DNA from: Escallonia rubra
Lineage: Eukaryota > Streptophyta > Magnoliopsida > Escalloniales > Escalloniaceae
Assembly: GCA_033065855.1 (NCBI GenBank)
Contig: JAVXUO010001650.1
Location: 62,001-126,000 of the forward strand
Length of the DNA stretch: 64,000 nucleotides
Reading direction: 5' to 3'
The position numbers were made by a program, and so were the translations under genes. Shown here piece by piece: positions 22,050 to 33,670 of this stretch (positions are counted from its first letter, which is position 1; each line of letters starts with the position of its first letter). Under the pieces are notes generated by a model that was not told the DNA's origin, searched no databases, and saw only the letters and a list, made by a program, of their open reading frames with translations.

Positions 22050-22985
22050 TGCCGCCGCGTCCAGCTAGAGGTGGTAGTAGAGGGGGTCACAGGGGTAATG
22101 TTGTCATTGGTAATGATGTTACCGAGGGCAACCCAGGAGCAAACGCCCCTCCAGCTCCATTAACTACTGATACAATCAAGGCATTTAACCGCCTAAATTG
22201 TCTGACATGTGTTGGTGCAGGCAAGCCAGAGGATGCAGAGGCTTGTTTGAGCAAGTTAGAAAAAAGGTTTAAGCTGCTAAACATCACCGATCATAAAAAA
22301 GTGGACCTCGCGGTGTACTAGTTGGAGAACAAGGCTGACCAATGGTGGAAAATGGTCGAGAGAACTCTAAATACAGAGGAGGAGCAGGCATTAACTTAGG
22401 ATCGTTTCCAGGAGATATTTCTTGACAAATGTTTCCCCAGAAACATGAAGGATGATATGGTAGGAGTTTCTAAAACTGGAACAAGGAGGGGATGAAACTA
22501 TCAAGGACTATGAGGTCAAATTTGCCAGGTTGTCGAGGTTTGCAACACATGTTATAGATACTGAGGAGAGACGTGCAACAATGTTTAAGAATGGACTAAA
22601 ATATGGCATCCAAAAGTTCTTGACAATTGTGACTTTAGACACGTATGGCCAGGTCCTGGATAAGGCTCAGAGGGTGGAGAAAGATGTCGAGGTCGGGCGC
22701 AAGTATTACAGGGATCTGAGGTAAAAAAGAGGAAGAGAAGAGAGTAGCTCCAAGGGCAAGGACGTGGTTCAGCAACCTAAGAGGAGGAACAACAACTTCG
22801 CTATCAAAGAACCTGCTCAAAATATTCAGAACCCAACAGTAGCTTGCAAAACCTATGAGAAGAACCATAGTGGTGTTTGTTATTGGGAGAGTGGTGCATG
22901 CTTTAAGTGCCAGCAGTAAGGACACATGATCCTAGATTTCCCTCAGCCGCTGAACCCCTAGTTTATTCAGGGTAGGGGACAATAG
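22050..22985 (+). pseudogene. Gypsy 2 gag with multiple stops
   Basis: It starts at ATG 22050 (MPPRPARGGSRGGHRG, a Gly/Arg-rich N-terminus typical of this group). Capsid landmarks follow: FKLLNITDHKKVDLAVY, then a stop at 22319-22321, LENKADQWWKMVE, a stop at 22397-22399 and RFQEIFLDKCFP. A frameshift near 22460 leads to YEVKFARLSRFATHVIDTEERR in the next frame. A degraded zinc knuckle (ACFKCQQ, stop, GHM) lies near 22900-22930, and further stops are at 22722, 22917, 22959 and 22983. Most stops sit where Gln or Trp would be expected. Confidence 0.85.
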
Positions 22986-22991
22986 AACCGG

Positions 22992-23531
22992 TTGCCGGGA
23001 ACTAATCAGGTGGTAACTACTCGGGCTCGAGCTTATGCTTTGACAAAGAAGGATGCCATTGTATCTAACGATGTAGTGACATGTACATTTTGCATATGTT
23101 CATCGAGAGCCTATTGTTTAATTGACCATGGTTCCATATTTTCGTATGTCTCGGCATCTTTTGCTCATCAGCTTGGTACTGAGTTACAATCCCTAGGTAG
23201 TGGGATTTATGTTAGTACTCTAGTCGGAGTTTCTTTTGATGCCTCCTTAGTTTATAGATCTTGTAATGTGCGAGTTGGTGAAAGGGATCTACCTGTAAAC
23301 CTTATACCGTTAGAGATGCATGATGTTGATGTGATTTTGGGCATGGACTGGTTGGCTGCCTATCATGCCAGAGTTTCTTGCTACTTGAAACAAGTAGTGT
23401 TTTGCATTCCCAGTTTACCTGAGTTTGTATGTCAGTGTTCTAGACCTGTTGCACCTCCTTGTAATATATCAGCATTAATAGTTAGAAGTCTTCTTAGGAA
23501 GGGTTGTATGGTTCTTAGCCCATGTTTATGA
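22992..23531 (+). pseudogene. Gypsy 2 aspartic protease region
   Basis: An open frame of 179 codons with AYCLIDHGSIFSYVSASFA (the active-site Asp is followed by His where Ser/Thr is normal), a hydrophobic retropepsin pattern and VDVILGMDWLAAYHARVSC. The loss of the D-S/T-G motif suggests inactivity. It follows gag and leads into RT after a frame change near 23530. Confidence 0.8.
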
Positions 23532-24568
23532 TACACGTTCGTCTAGTGGGGATTTAAATAGTATTCATGTTGTGAAGGAATTTGCAGATGTTTTCCTAGA
23601 AGATCTCTCAGGGCTTCCTCTAGATAGAGATATAGAATTCTCTATCGATCTTATTCCAGGAGCAGCTCTTATTTCTAAAGCCCCGTATCGTATGGCTCCA
23701 GTGGAGCTAAAATAGCTTAAGGTTCAGCTTCAAGATTTGTTAGATGTGGGTCTTATCCGTCCAAGTGTTTCTCCTTGGGGTGCACCTGTGTTATTTGTTA
23801 AGAAGAAGGATATGTCTATGAGAATGTGTATTGATTACAGGGAGTTAAATCGCATCACTGTACGGAATGAGTATCCTTTACCAAGGATAGATGACTTGTT
23901 TGATCAGTTGTAGGGAGCCCAATTCTTTTCGAAGGTTGATCTCAGATCTGGTTACCACCAATGAAAGATCATGAATGAGGATATCCCTAAACCTACTTTT
24001 AGAATGAGGTATCGGCATTATGAGTTTCTTTTCATGCCATTTGCTTTAACTAATGCCTCTGTCGTATTTATGGATTTGATGAACAGTGTGTTCAAACGAT
24101 TCCTTGATCAGATCGTGATCATTTTTATTGATGATATCCTTATCTATTCAAGAAGTCAGGAAGAACATGAACAACATTTATGAAAAGTTTTACAGATACT
24201 AAGAGATCAGAAGCTTTATGCAAAATTCAAGAAGTATGAATTTTGGCTAGAGCAAGTGTCTTTTCTGGGTCACGTAGTGACAAAGGATGGAATTTTTTGT
24301 AGATCCATCAAAAATAGAGGTCGTGGTGAATTGGAGTAAACCGACTTCTGTGACGGAGGTTCGTACCTTTCTGGGACTAGCTGGGTATTATGGTCATTTT
24401 GTTGAGGGATTCTCAAGCATTGCTAGCCCTTTGACTCAGTTGACTCAGAAAGGAGTTAAGTTTATCCGGTCAGAGGCTTGTGAGAAAAGTTTTCAGGAGT
24501 TGAAGAATCGGTTGGTTTCAGCACCAGTTCTCGCACTACCTTCTGGTTCAGGTGGATTCATTATTTAA
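23532..24568 (+). pseudogene. Gypsy 2 reverse transcriptase
   Basis: The RT entry segment is [17 protein letters not shown]. The fingers follow ([27 protein letters not shown]), then the palm ([12 protein letters not shown]) and the intact catalytic motif [14 protein letters not shown] at about 24117-24150. The thumb is in 24287-24568 ([31 protein letters not shown]). Stops occur at 23713, 23911, 23964 and 24181 by eye, and there is a frameshift near 24285. Several stops replace likely Gln or Arg codons. Confidence 0.85.
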
Positions 24569-24905
24569 AGTGATGCCTCTTTGAAATGGTTAGGTTGTGT
24601 TCTTATGCAACATGGAAAGGTTATTGCATATGTTTCATGTCAGTTGAAAAATTATGAAAGGAACTACCCTACTCATGACTTAGAGCTGGCTGTAGTTGTG
24701 TTTGCACTTTAGATTTGGAGGCATTATCTTTATGGTGAGACGTGTGAGATCTATACGGATAACAAGAGCCTTAAATATATGTTCACACAGAATGAGCTGA
24801 ATATGAGGCAGTGTCATTGGCTTGAGTAACTGAACGATTATGATTTCAAGATCCATTATCATCCAGGTAAGGCTAATGTAGTGGCTGATGCATTAAGTAG
24901 TAAGA
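24569..24905 (+). pseudogene. Gypsy 2 RNase H
   Basis: It continues after a taa stop with [39 protein letters not shown], a stop at 24710-24712, [24 protein letters not shown], another stop near 24828, and YHPGKANVVADALS. Catalytic acidic positions are recognisable. The domain is complete but interrupted by stops. Confidence 0.8.
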
Positions 24906-26460
24906 GTTCGGGTAACTTAACAGCCTTGATAATTCATCAGTCGCAGTTGTTAGCAGAGTTAAAGAGTTTGGAGTTAGAGATCCGAATTGGTGGTTCAGAT
25001 GGACGGTTGGCATACTTGCAGGTCGAACCTTATATTATTTGGAGAATCAAGTCTTCTCAGATGAGTGACCCAGACTTGGTTGGTATTGTAGAGGATGTGA
25101 AGGTTGGCAAGCGACCTGAATTTCATCTTGAGGATAATGGTACCTTAGGGATGGGATCAAGGTTATGTGTCCCAGCAATTTCAGATTTGAGGGCAGAGTT
25201 ATTGAAGTCAGCTCATGGTTCAGGTTTTGATGTACATTCTGGTAGTACCAAGATGTATAGGGATCTTCGTGAGAACTTTTAGCGGAGTGGTATAAAGAGG
25301 GAGATTGCAGATTTTGTATCGAGGTGTATGGTTTGTCAGCGGGTTAAGGCCGAGCATCAGCGACCTGCATGTAAGTTACAGTCACTAGAGGTTTCTTAGT
25401 GGAAGTGGGAGCACGGGACCATGGACTTTGTAGTTGGATTACCGAGGACTTCATGTAAGCATGATGCAGTTTGGGTTATTGTTGATTGTTTGACCAAATC
25501 CGCACACTTCCTTGTTATTTGTGCCAACTATACCACTGAGAGGTTGGCTAAGCTATATATTCAGGAGATAATTAGGCTACACGGGGTGCCAGTATCTATT
25601 GTATCTGACAGAGACCCACATTTCACATCTCATTTTTGGACTAGTCTGCACAAGGCTTTAGGCACTCGTCTGGATTTCAGTACGGCTTTTTATCCACAGA
25701 CAGATGGTCAGTCTAAGCGTACCATTCAGACCCTGGAGGATATGTTATGTGCTTGTTCATTAGATCTTCAGGGTAATTGGGATGAGCATTTGCCTTTGAT
25801 TGAATTTGCCTATAACAATAGTTATCAGGCAAGTATTGAGATGGCTCCATTCGAGGCTTTATATGGGCGTAGATGTCGATCACCTACATGTTGGTATGAG
25901 GTTTGTGAGTGAAGCTTATTGGGATCCGAGGTTGTTCAAGATACTTCAGACAATATACAGTTAATTAAGGATCATATGCGTGCAGCGCAGAGTCGCCAGA
26001 GAAGCTACGCTGACAATCATTGTCATGATTTAGATTTCAAGGTTGCTAATCGTATCTTCTTGCGAGTTTCTCCATGGAATGGCTTGATGAGGTTTGGAAG
26101 AAAGGGAAAGTTGAGTCCTAGATATGTTGGACCCTATGAGGTTTTGGATCGAGTTGGCCCTGTTGCCTATCGTGTTGCCTTGCCGCCAGATATGTCTCGT
26201 GTGCATAATGTCTTTCATGTGTCCGTTTTGAGGAAGTATGTGCACGATCCATCCCATGTTGTGGAGTACGAGCCTTCACTTATTCCTGAGGATCTATCAA
26301 TGGAGGAACATCCCATCGAGATTTTGGGCAAGCGAGATCAGATTTTGCGTACAAAGCTATACCTTTAGTGAAAGTGCTTTGGAGGAACCATGTTGTGGAA
26401 GAGGCCACGTGGGAACTCGAGGAATCTATGAGAAAGAAGTATTCATTCTTATTCGATAAC
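24881..26460 (+). pseudogene. Gypsy 2 integrase with chromodomain-like tail
   Basis: 24881-25282 has the linker and the start of the HHCC finger (VHSGSTKMYRDL). After a TAG (25280-25282) the frame continues with CMVCQRVKAEHQRP. 25421-25912 has the core ([65 protein letters not shown]); the residue usually E in QSERT is K here. After TGA (25910-25912), 25919-26368 has the C-terminal domain (SPRYVGPYEVLDRVGPVAYRVALP). A frameshift then gives KVLWRNHVVEEATWELEESMRKKY, the chromodomain-like end. Confidence 0.85.
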
Positions 26461-26508
26461 TTGAGATACATAAATTTTGGGGACGAATTTTTTTTAAGTA
26501 GCGAAGGA

Positions 26509-28316
26509 TGTAAGACCCCAAATAACTTGTAATTAAATTATTGTTATGTTTAGGCATCTTTACAAATTTAATTATTTTTTTGGGTATTTTGAAATAAGTA
26601 ATGAATATTTAGGGGTCTTTTAATTATTTACCAAACTTAGAGACTTTTAAGGGCTAGCCAAGTCTGTTTATCGACATATTCAGTTTTGCCATACAGAGAA
26701 ATAGCAGAAGGGGAAAACTAGGGTTTTGGAGGGATTGCAATTTTCTACGCACAATTGGTAAGAATCGTGAACCCACTTTTGATTATGAGGATGAATTAGA
26801 TTATATTAGAATTGTGCTTGTTAAGATTTTAACGTAGGTGGGCTAATTAAAATATTTAGGTTTTGAGATTTTTGGAAGCTTACGCAATTTGGTGAAGATT
26901 ATTGCGTAGATTTGAGGTAAGGGTTCATACATAACATCTACTCCTATTGATTGATAGTAGTGTCAAGCTTGTAATACTCCGTAGTTGTTTGGTTTGGAAT
27001 TTCGTTCGTGCCTTCGGACTGCGTGAAACGAGTATGATCAGGTTTTGTTTTATTATTGTTCTTGTTTTTCTTCTACATTCAATATCCTTGGTGGTATAAG
27101 ATTCTGTCTTTTCTTTTCTCTAATTCTGAAGCCATCAGTACGTGCGGTCATAAATGGCACCATATGATGGCCACACTATGTATCAAAATTAGTTTGTCCT
27201 TTTTGCACACTTTTCAATTCTTGGTTCATGTATAAAAGATGGAGAACTTATTTAATTCAAGTCTCCAGCCTCTTTAGGCGTGTGACAATGCCTATATGGC
27301 ATGCCAGATGCTACTTTTCCATTGGCTCATGATTAGCTTATACTTTTGACACTCGTTTCTTTTATTTTCTCATATCGACCTCATACAAACTCCGTTTGAA
27401 GCGAGTAAAATTCCGTTGAACTCATCTCTTCATCCTTTTTTATTTTAGTCTAAAATCGAGTATCTTCTGAGATCGTTATGGTATTCTAATTGAAATACAA
27501 AGTTTTGATATTTTTTAGCTCTTATGCATTTGAGATATTTTGAAGTCCATTGGACCCTTTGAATTGAACTAATCTTAGAACCTTCACGTGCTTAGGTTAA
27601 CGTGATGTCATGACATGATATGGCAATTGCTATCGATATGCAACTTTGAACTTATAACTTTCACGTGCTTGGGTTAACGTGCTTTACAATTACGTATTAC
27701 GTGATTGTATCGTATTTGATAATTAGTTCAATTATTAGAATGCGTTCATTTGACTTTGACTTTGATTTGATCTTTGATATGGGTTAATATCCCGAAATAA
27801 GATTTGTCGTGCTAAGATTATTTTTCGTCTATGCACTTCGTTTTGATATGTTTTGTTTTGACTCAGCTACATGTTATTGAATACATGTGTTGTATTCTGT
27901 GGGTGTGTTTGTTTGATCTTTGTTGGGCTTTATGCTCACCCCCCTTTCTCTCCTCATTTCAGGTAATTAAGCTGAGACGGCTTAGAGGAGTTAATAGCAT
28001 TATGCTTAAGCTTGGAGTTGAACTTTAATTGATAACTCTCTTAGTAGCTTTGCAATAAGAACCATGTAATAGTTTTTGATTTAGTGACTTTTGGTACCCC
28101 AATGGTTGGGAAATGATTATTATTATCAAACTTTCGCTCCAATTATTAGACGTTGATGAGGAACTTGAATGCCTTTGATTTCAGATATGATTTAGAGCTC
28201 TGATTACCTCTTCGAGGTCATATTTTTGGTAAGATGCTTTGGGTATTATATTTCTCTTAAGCAGGAATATTTTGAAATAGTATATGAAGGTCTGCCTCTA
28301 GGTCGGGGGCATGACA
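26509..28316 (+). mobile_element. Gypsy 2 3' LTR
   Basis: Starts tgtaagaccccaaataacttg and ends gggcatgaca, aligning along its whole length with 20066-21866 (1808 versus 1801 bp). It is followed by the target duplication gtcca. The upstream polypurine tract is weak (gcgaagga at 26501-26508). Confidence 0.95.
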
Positions 28317-28321
28317 GTCCA

Positions 28322-31166
28322 TGCCTAATATCTTTTTTGTACTAGAGTTGCACGGCTTGTTCCAGCTATTGCAAACTCAGTAATGTAATAGAAGAGTGAC
28401 AGTCCAAGATGGCATTCAAAACAACAGTCGCAATAGCAATTACCTCACAATAAAATCTCAATCAAAATTTGGATTCTAGCAAAAATTAAGGAAGCAATTG
28501 GGGAAAAATGAGGAAGGGTTATGTTTGATTAATTATATGCAATTGCAATTTTTCTGAAAAACTTATGCAGATGAACTAGCTACTGAAGATGTGGTGACCT
28601 TTCAGGAATTGGTGTTGTCGTTGTGGCTGGAAGATTGGATTTATCTGCTTTCAGAAACAGTTTGTCGTAGGAGGAAAGAATTGAAGATGTGAATATATGC
28701 TTTGAGGGAGAAAAACTTGATGGCATGAGTGGCATCTTTATGGGAGAAGAGGCAATGGAATCTCAAAGTTGAGCACAATAATTGCTTCCTAGTTGGTGGT
28801 TGGAGACTAGAATCAGGGTGCACACAGCAAAGCCCAAAAATTATCATTCGTTCCAATTTTTGCACATTAGAATCTGCAGACCTTCTTGGGCATTGAGATC
28901 AATGGCTTTCCTTCCACATTCTATTTCCAATGCTACAGCACCAAAGTCGTTTACTTCTTATACAAAACTCCTTGACATTAAGGGGAAAAAGTATTCTAGT
29001 ATGTCTCTCGTATTCAGGAAAGAGTTGTTATCAAGACTGGAATAGCATGTATAGCCCATGGCACCCGGGTTGGATTTCAAACATCAATAGATGTTTTTTT
29101 ATTTTCTTATTTCCACCCCAAATAAATCTTGACATGTTGAAATATCAAGGAAATCACTTACATGCATGTAATAAGATAAAACTTTGAATTGCCAAATAAG
29201 TACCATACCCATGGAGTTCATTCCAACGTTTATAAGCTATTCTCGGCTTTTTTTTCCAGTCAAGCCTTTTATTCAACATTTTGCTTAAGTATTACTGTCA
29301 ACGACCCTGAGTTTACATGTTAATTAACATTATTTTTGCACAGGAATACATGAAATTTGTTGACTAATCTTTAAAGCGTTATAATACATGTAAACACGTT
29401 TCTTGGGGAAAGCTAATAGGGTATAAACATGGTTTACTTGATACAAGTAATTTTATGCAAGAATGCAAGTACAGTTACGCGAAAATGCTTGTCAGTTTGT
29501 GCAGATATTCAATTGTTAATTTTTTTGCAACTGATGCAATACTAACTTTTCCTAAAGGAAGAGCTTATATCAGAGCACCCAAAGATTTAGCTGGTATGAA
29601 CATGGTGGGGTACAATACACATAGAATTTAAAATTCATCCACGCCTAGATAAGATAAAGGATCAAACTAAATATCTGCACAAACTGACAAGCATTTTGCA
29701 TAATCGTACTTCCATTCCTACACAAAATGACTTGCATCAAGAAAATTATGTTTATACCCTATTAGCTTAACAACAAAAGTGCTAGTTTGTGTTTGTTTCC
29801 CAATGGGAGAATCAACTTCCTAAGCATTGCAATAGAATATCAACGTGGAAAATAATTTTTTCAAGCAATCAGAGCGTTCCCTTCATTTGTTTTATCTTGT
29901 CAACTTCATGTCCCCCAGTAGATAATTGTAAACACTTATTCCTTTTGACTCCCCTCATTATCTTTGCATGCAATCAGAAGAACCTCACCCACATCTTTGT
30001 CCTCCAAACCCATTTCTTATGTTAGCCCGTTAGTTCCAAATATGGCAAACCCCATGACTCCTTTCCTGGCAGACCTAGATCGCAAGGTCCTAAAAGATCC
30101 AGTATAGTGGTTTACTTGGATAGATCCTAATTATTGTCACAAAGGAATCAATCAAATGTATGATCTTGGACAAAATTGTGGATGTCAAAATCTTCTCCAA
30201 AAGGGAAGTTCAAAGGTATGTTAATCACTACTGGAAATTAGTTGGTCAAATTGTTGAAAAACTCCCAAACTGCTTTCTTTTTGCATTAATAACTGAATAT
30301 CTACACAAACTGACAAGCATTTTTGCATAACCGTACTTGCATTCTTGCATAACATGGCTTGTATCAATTCTTGCATAACACGAATTGGGGGGGGGGGGGT
30401 AATTAGGGAAGACCAAATTAATTGATTTCAAAAAATCCTTTTTTTTAAGTATTCCCCTTGTTCAGAAATTTTGAAAAGTCACTCCATTTTTTCTGAAGTT
30501 TTCAAAAGAATCTCACCTTCCACACACGTTTAATCCCAAATCCCCTGATTTCCTATGTTTCCCAAATCCATATTGTAGTGTACTGAGTAAAATCTTTGTA
30601 GGGGAACAATTGTATTTTTTTTTATGTTTGGAAGGAGGTGGAAAAGCCGAGTCCACTTGACGTTTTTGAAAATTGTGATGTAAAATGCATTGGCTATATC
30701 CTAAGGGCCTAAGTTTGATCTCCTGTTTAAATACAGAAGTTGTCACTCTAGCTAATAACTCAAAGTTGAGCATTGAACTTCTTGCCAAATAACTTGAAGT
30801 TAGGTCGTTTAAGTTATTCCGCAGAAAGACTAACCCTTAATTGATGACTATGTCGATTAATTTTTATAAAAAAAGATGAGAAGTAATTACTAGTAGAAAA
30901 TTGTTTCTTGTTCTTAAACATAAGATGCATATTTCCTAGCTCTGAGTTTATACTTGTAATTTTAGAAAACTTTTTGTACAAAACTCTTTCTTGGTCTTAA
31001 GCCTGATATTGATACTGCATAGCTCAACTCCAAGTAGCTCCCGTAAGGATAACTGGATCCCACGAGAACGAAAAAATAATTGCAGCTGAGAGAAAGAAAC
31101 CAGGCCACACCCATGGATTACATAGTTGTAACCAAGACATGTAATTAAATCATACCTTCACGTTCG
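28322..31166. other. Unassigned DNA with a foldback repeat
   Basis: No gene recognised. It resumes the host sequence interrupted by Gypsy 2. One short frame at 28782-29045 contains MAFLPHSISNATAPKSF, which could be a plastid-targeting-like N-terminus, but it has no partner exon that I can identify. A G-run lies at about 30387-30398, and a possible lone CACTA-like end (cactactggaaatt) at 30227. Confidence 0.4.
29411..29767. repeat. Foldback (inverted repeat) element with about 105-bp arms
   Basis: The arm at 29411-29517 (agctaatagggtataaacat ... gtcagtttgtgcagatatt) is the reverse complement of 29664-29767 (aatatctgcacaaactgac ... atgtttataccctattagct), at roughly 85% by eye, around a loop of about 146 bp. 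A third, partial copy in the arm-2 orientation lies at about 30291-30380. It could be a MITE, but no clear target duplication was found. Confidence 0.7.
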
Positions 31167-32475
31167 TGTTAGAACTTGACAAAAACCTTTGATGTAAAAT
31201 CTTGACACCAACTAGTCTTCCTTGCTATAACCCTACGTCGAATTCAAGTGTGGGCTCTTTCAATTCTCCAATCTAAGCTTCTAAAAAATAGTTTTAAGCT
31301 ATAGAGAATATAGTATGGGGAAGAAGATAGAAGGGGGGAGAGAGAGAGAGAGAGAAAGACTTTCTCCAAAGGGGTGGTTGAAGAATAGACTGTGAATAGT
31401 AATCTTTTTATGGTTCATCTCTCCTTTTCTTTAATTCTACTCATATCTCTTTAGGACTTCCATTTAACTTTAGGATTCAAGTGCGGGCTAACAAGGGGAC
31501 GCGTGGACTTTTAAGTTCCAGCTCTAATAGGACTCAATTGCTTAACTAATAACTTCTAGCCCAATTGGGTTACCTATTTACTAGTAATCATTTTCACTAA
31601 TAATTATTACTGAATACTCTGGAAATTAAAATGTGATTAAGTCACGACTTTCATCAAATTATATCTTTAACCCTACTAATTAATCAATGCAACTTTGCTC
31701 CTCGACAAATATTCATAATTACATTAGGATCTTGAACTACTGTGATCCCTTAGTAATTACATCTTTGTCCATATGTCTCGTGATAATAATTCTTATGGTC
31801 ATTCATTCGATCTAATAAATAATTTAATCTTTTAATAACCGCTACAAATCCTTATCAAAATATGTGGCCACGATTCATAATGTTCAACCTTATCATCATA
31901 TTGGAATATCCATAAGTGTCAATGTCATGTAAGAGTATATGCTTTCAATATGCATTAAACAGAATCCCAACATACCGAGGTATTGATGCCTGATATATCT
32001 CACTTGTACGTATATCAAAGTTTTCGCTTAATGACTCAGAATACAACATGCGATATATGATTAAGAATAATGCATAATAGAAGTTGTAGAGATAACTTAT
32101 AACGTCTCAGTGAATAAAATATAAATAATCTCATGTAGTCCATGTCAGATACGGAAACTGTACTAGCATGCAAAATAGCCAAGATAAACCATATGGTTCT
32201 TTGTATCCATCTAACATTGTGAACAATGATTTAATCATAAATTTCGTCGTGATCATTATCTATCTGTGTACCCATTGGAAAGAGGTACTCTAATCTATGT
32301 CATACACCATGATCATAAATATATAATAGTGGAAATATACACGTCTCATTATAAAGTACAAAAGTAGTAATAACAAATAAGTATGAAAATGCTCAAATGA
32401 TGAACGAAAACCATATTCATATTAATAGATAAATGTGTCAATGCATGAGATTGGTACTAGGGCTCAATCCCAACA
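31167..32475 (-). mobile_element. Copia 2 LTR (3' LTR, 1.3 kb)
   Basis: The minus strand starts TGTTGGGATTGAGCCCTAG at 32475, directly after a Copia-type polypurine tract (GGGCTAGTGGGAGAT, plus 32476-32490). The proposed left end is tgttagaac at 31167, giving TGTT...AACA termini. It contains a GA microsatellite (about 31338-31357). Flanking bases outside are cgttcg. The left end is less certain than the right. Confidence 0.75.
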
Positions 32476-32712
32476 ATCTCCCACTAGCCCTAAACCCGAT
32501 CACACATGTACCTGACACCCATCCCTTCGACATGAGACTCATGAGTCTTCAATGGCAATGGCATAGTGAATAGGTCTACTAAGTTCTCATTGGATGCAAT
32601 CTTAGAGTGTCACATCCCTATGCTGTACCAACTCTCTGACAAGATGATACTTGCACTCGATGTGCTTCACTTTCTTATGATTTCTTGGTTTCTTTGATTA
32701 GGCAAATGCTCT
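32476..32712 (-). pseudogene. Copia 2 RNase H C-terminal fragment
   Basis: The minus strand encodes, in pieces, the end of a Copia RNase H: KKVKHIECKYHLVRELVQ, KIASNENLVDLFTMPLP and MGVRYMCDRV, then the polypurine tract. KH-I-x-x-(K/R)-(Y/H)-H is the standard motif before the Copia C-terminus. Upstream sequence is lost at about 32712, where GT-rich family A LTR sequence begins, so only about 75 codons remain. Confidence 0.75.
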
Positions 32713-33670
32713 AATGCTGTGAGTTTATGTGTTGTGTGGTATAGCATGTGTTAGTGTGTGAGTAGAGGTAGGGGAAAGGGTCGTGAGTGGGTTTGCAGGG
32801 TATGCAGTGTGTTTGGTGTGTGTGAAAGTGTGTGCTGTGAAAATGTTCGGGTGTGAGTTTGGGTGATTCTGTGGAGGTGTGTGTGTGTGGGTGTGGGTGT
32901 GGGTGTTTGTGTGTGTGTGTGTGTGTTACATGGACGTATAAATGTGTATTGGTGTATGACTGTGTGAAATTGGGTTAGGCAGTAGGTGTAAGTGCGTGTT
33001 TATAGTGGGTGAGTGTGTGTTCGCAGAGTTTATGTTTCGAGTGTGTAAGTATGTGTGTGATTATGTGAGTAATATGTGTGTATAAGTGTGTTAGCGTGTC
33101 TGTTTAAATGTAATTAGGGGTATGTAAGTGTTTTTAATAGGTATTTTTACGTGGAACAGTGTGTCTGTGTATGAGAATTGAATGTGTGTGTGCGCGCGCG
33201 GGCACACGTGCGTGTGCGTGAGTGCGTGTGTCGGCAGAGCGAAGAAGAAGGGACTGTGTGTGTGCGAAGGTGATACAATGTGTGTTTTAATCATGAATAG
33301 TGACTGTAATTGTGAATTAAATGGGGGGGGGGGAAGGGGTGGGTTAAAGTTAGGCAGTTTATTTTATGATTTTTTAAAAATAGTTCCACTTAGATTTTGA
33401 CCATGTTTAAAACAGTGACCCCCCATTATTTTTATGAGACATACACTGTGGAATGTTTTGAGAATTTTATGTGCCTACGAAGGATGCTAAATTAGGGTAT
33501 CGATTAAAAGAAATTCTTGAATTATTTAATATACCAAATCACGTTATTTTAATCTAAAAAAATTCGGAGAACCTTATATTACTGATATGTTTCATTTCCT
33601 AAAATTTCGTGCCATTCCAAAGTCGATAGCCATTTTTAGCATAACCAACTTTTAAGCGGTTGATCCGTAT

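Larger units (their letters stand above)
20066..28316 (+). mobile_element. Gypsy element 2, complete structure with perfect target duplication
   Basis: The two LTRs (20066-21866 and 26509-28316) are nearly collinear and start tgtaagaccccaaataacttg. The 5-bp duplication gtcca flanks the element exactly (20061-20065 and 28317-28321). PBS, gag, protease, RT, RNase H, integrase and a chromodomain-like tail follow in Gypsy order on the plus strand. The structure is that of a full-length 8.25-kb chromovirus, but the coding region has at least a dozen in-frame stops and two or more frameshifts. The LTRs differ at a few percent of sites by eye, so the insertion is not very recent. Confidence 0.95.

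Noticed and set aside
28782-29045. 87-codon ORF with a transit-peptide-like segment
   Set aside because: No recognisable mature domain, no further exon, and it lies in gene-poor DNA; noted only as a possible fragment.
30226-30240. cactactggaaatt as a CACTA transposon end
   Set aside because: Only a partial match, with no opposite end and no subterminal repeats.
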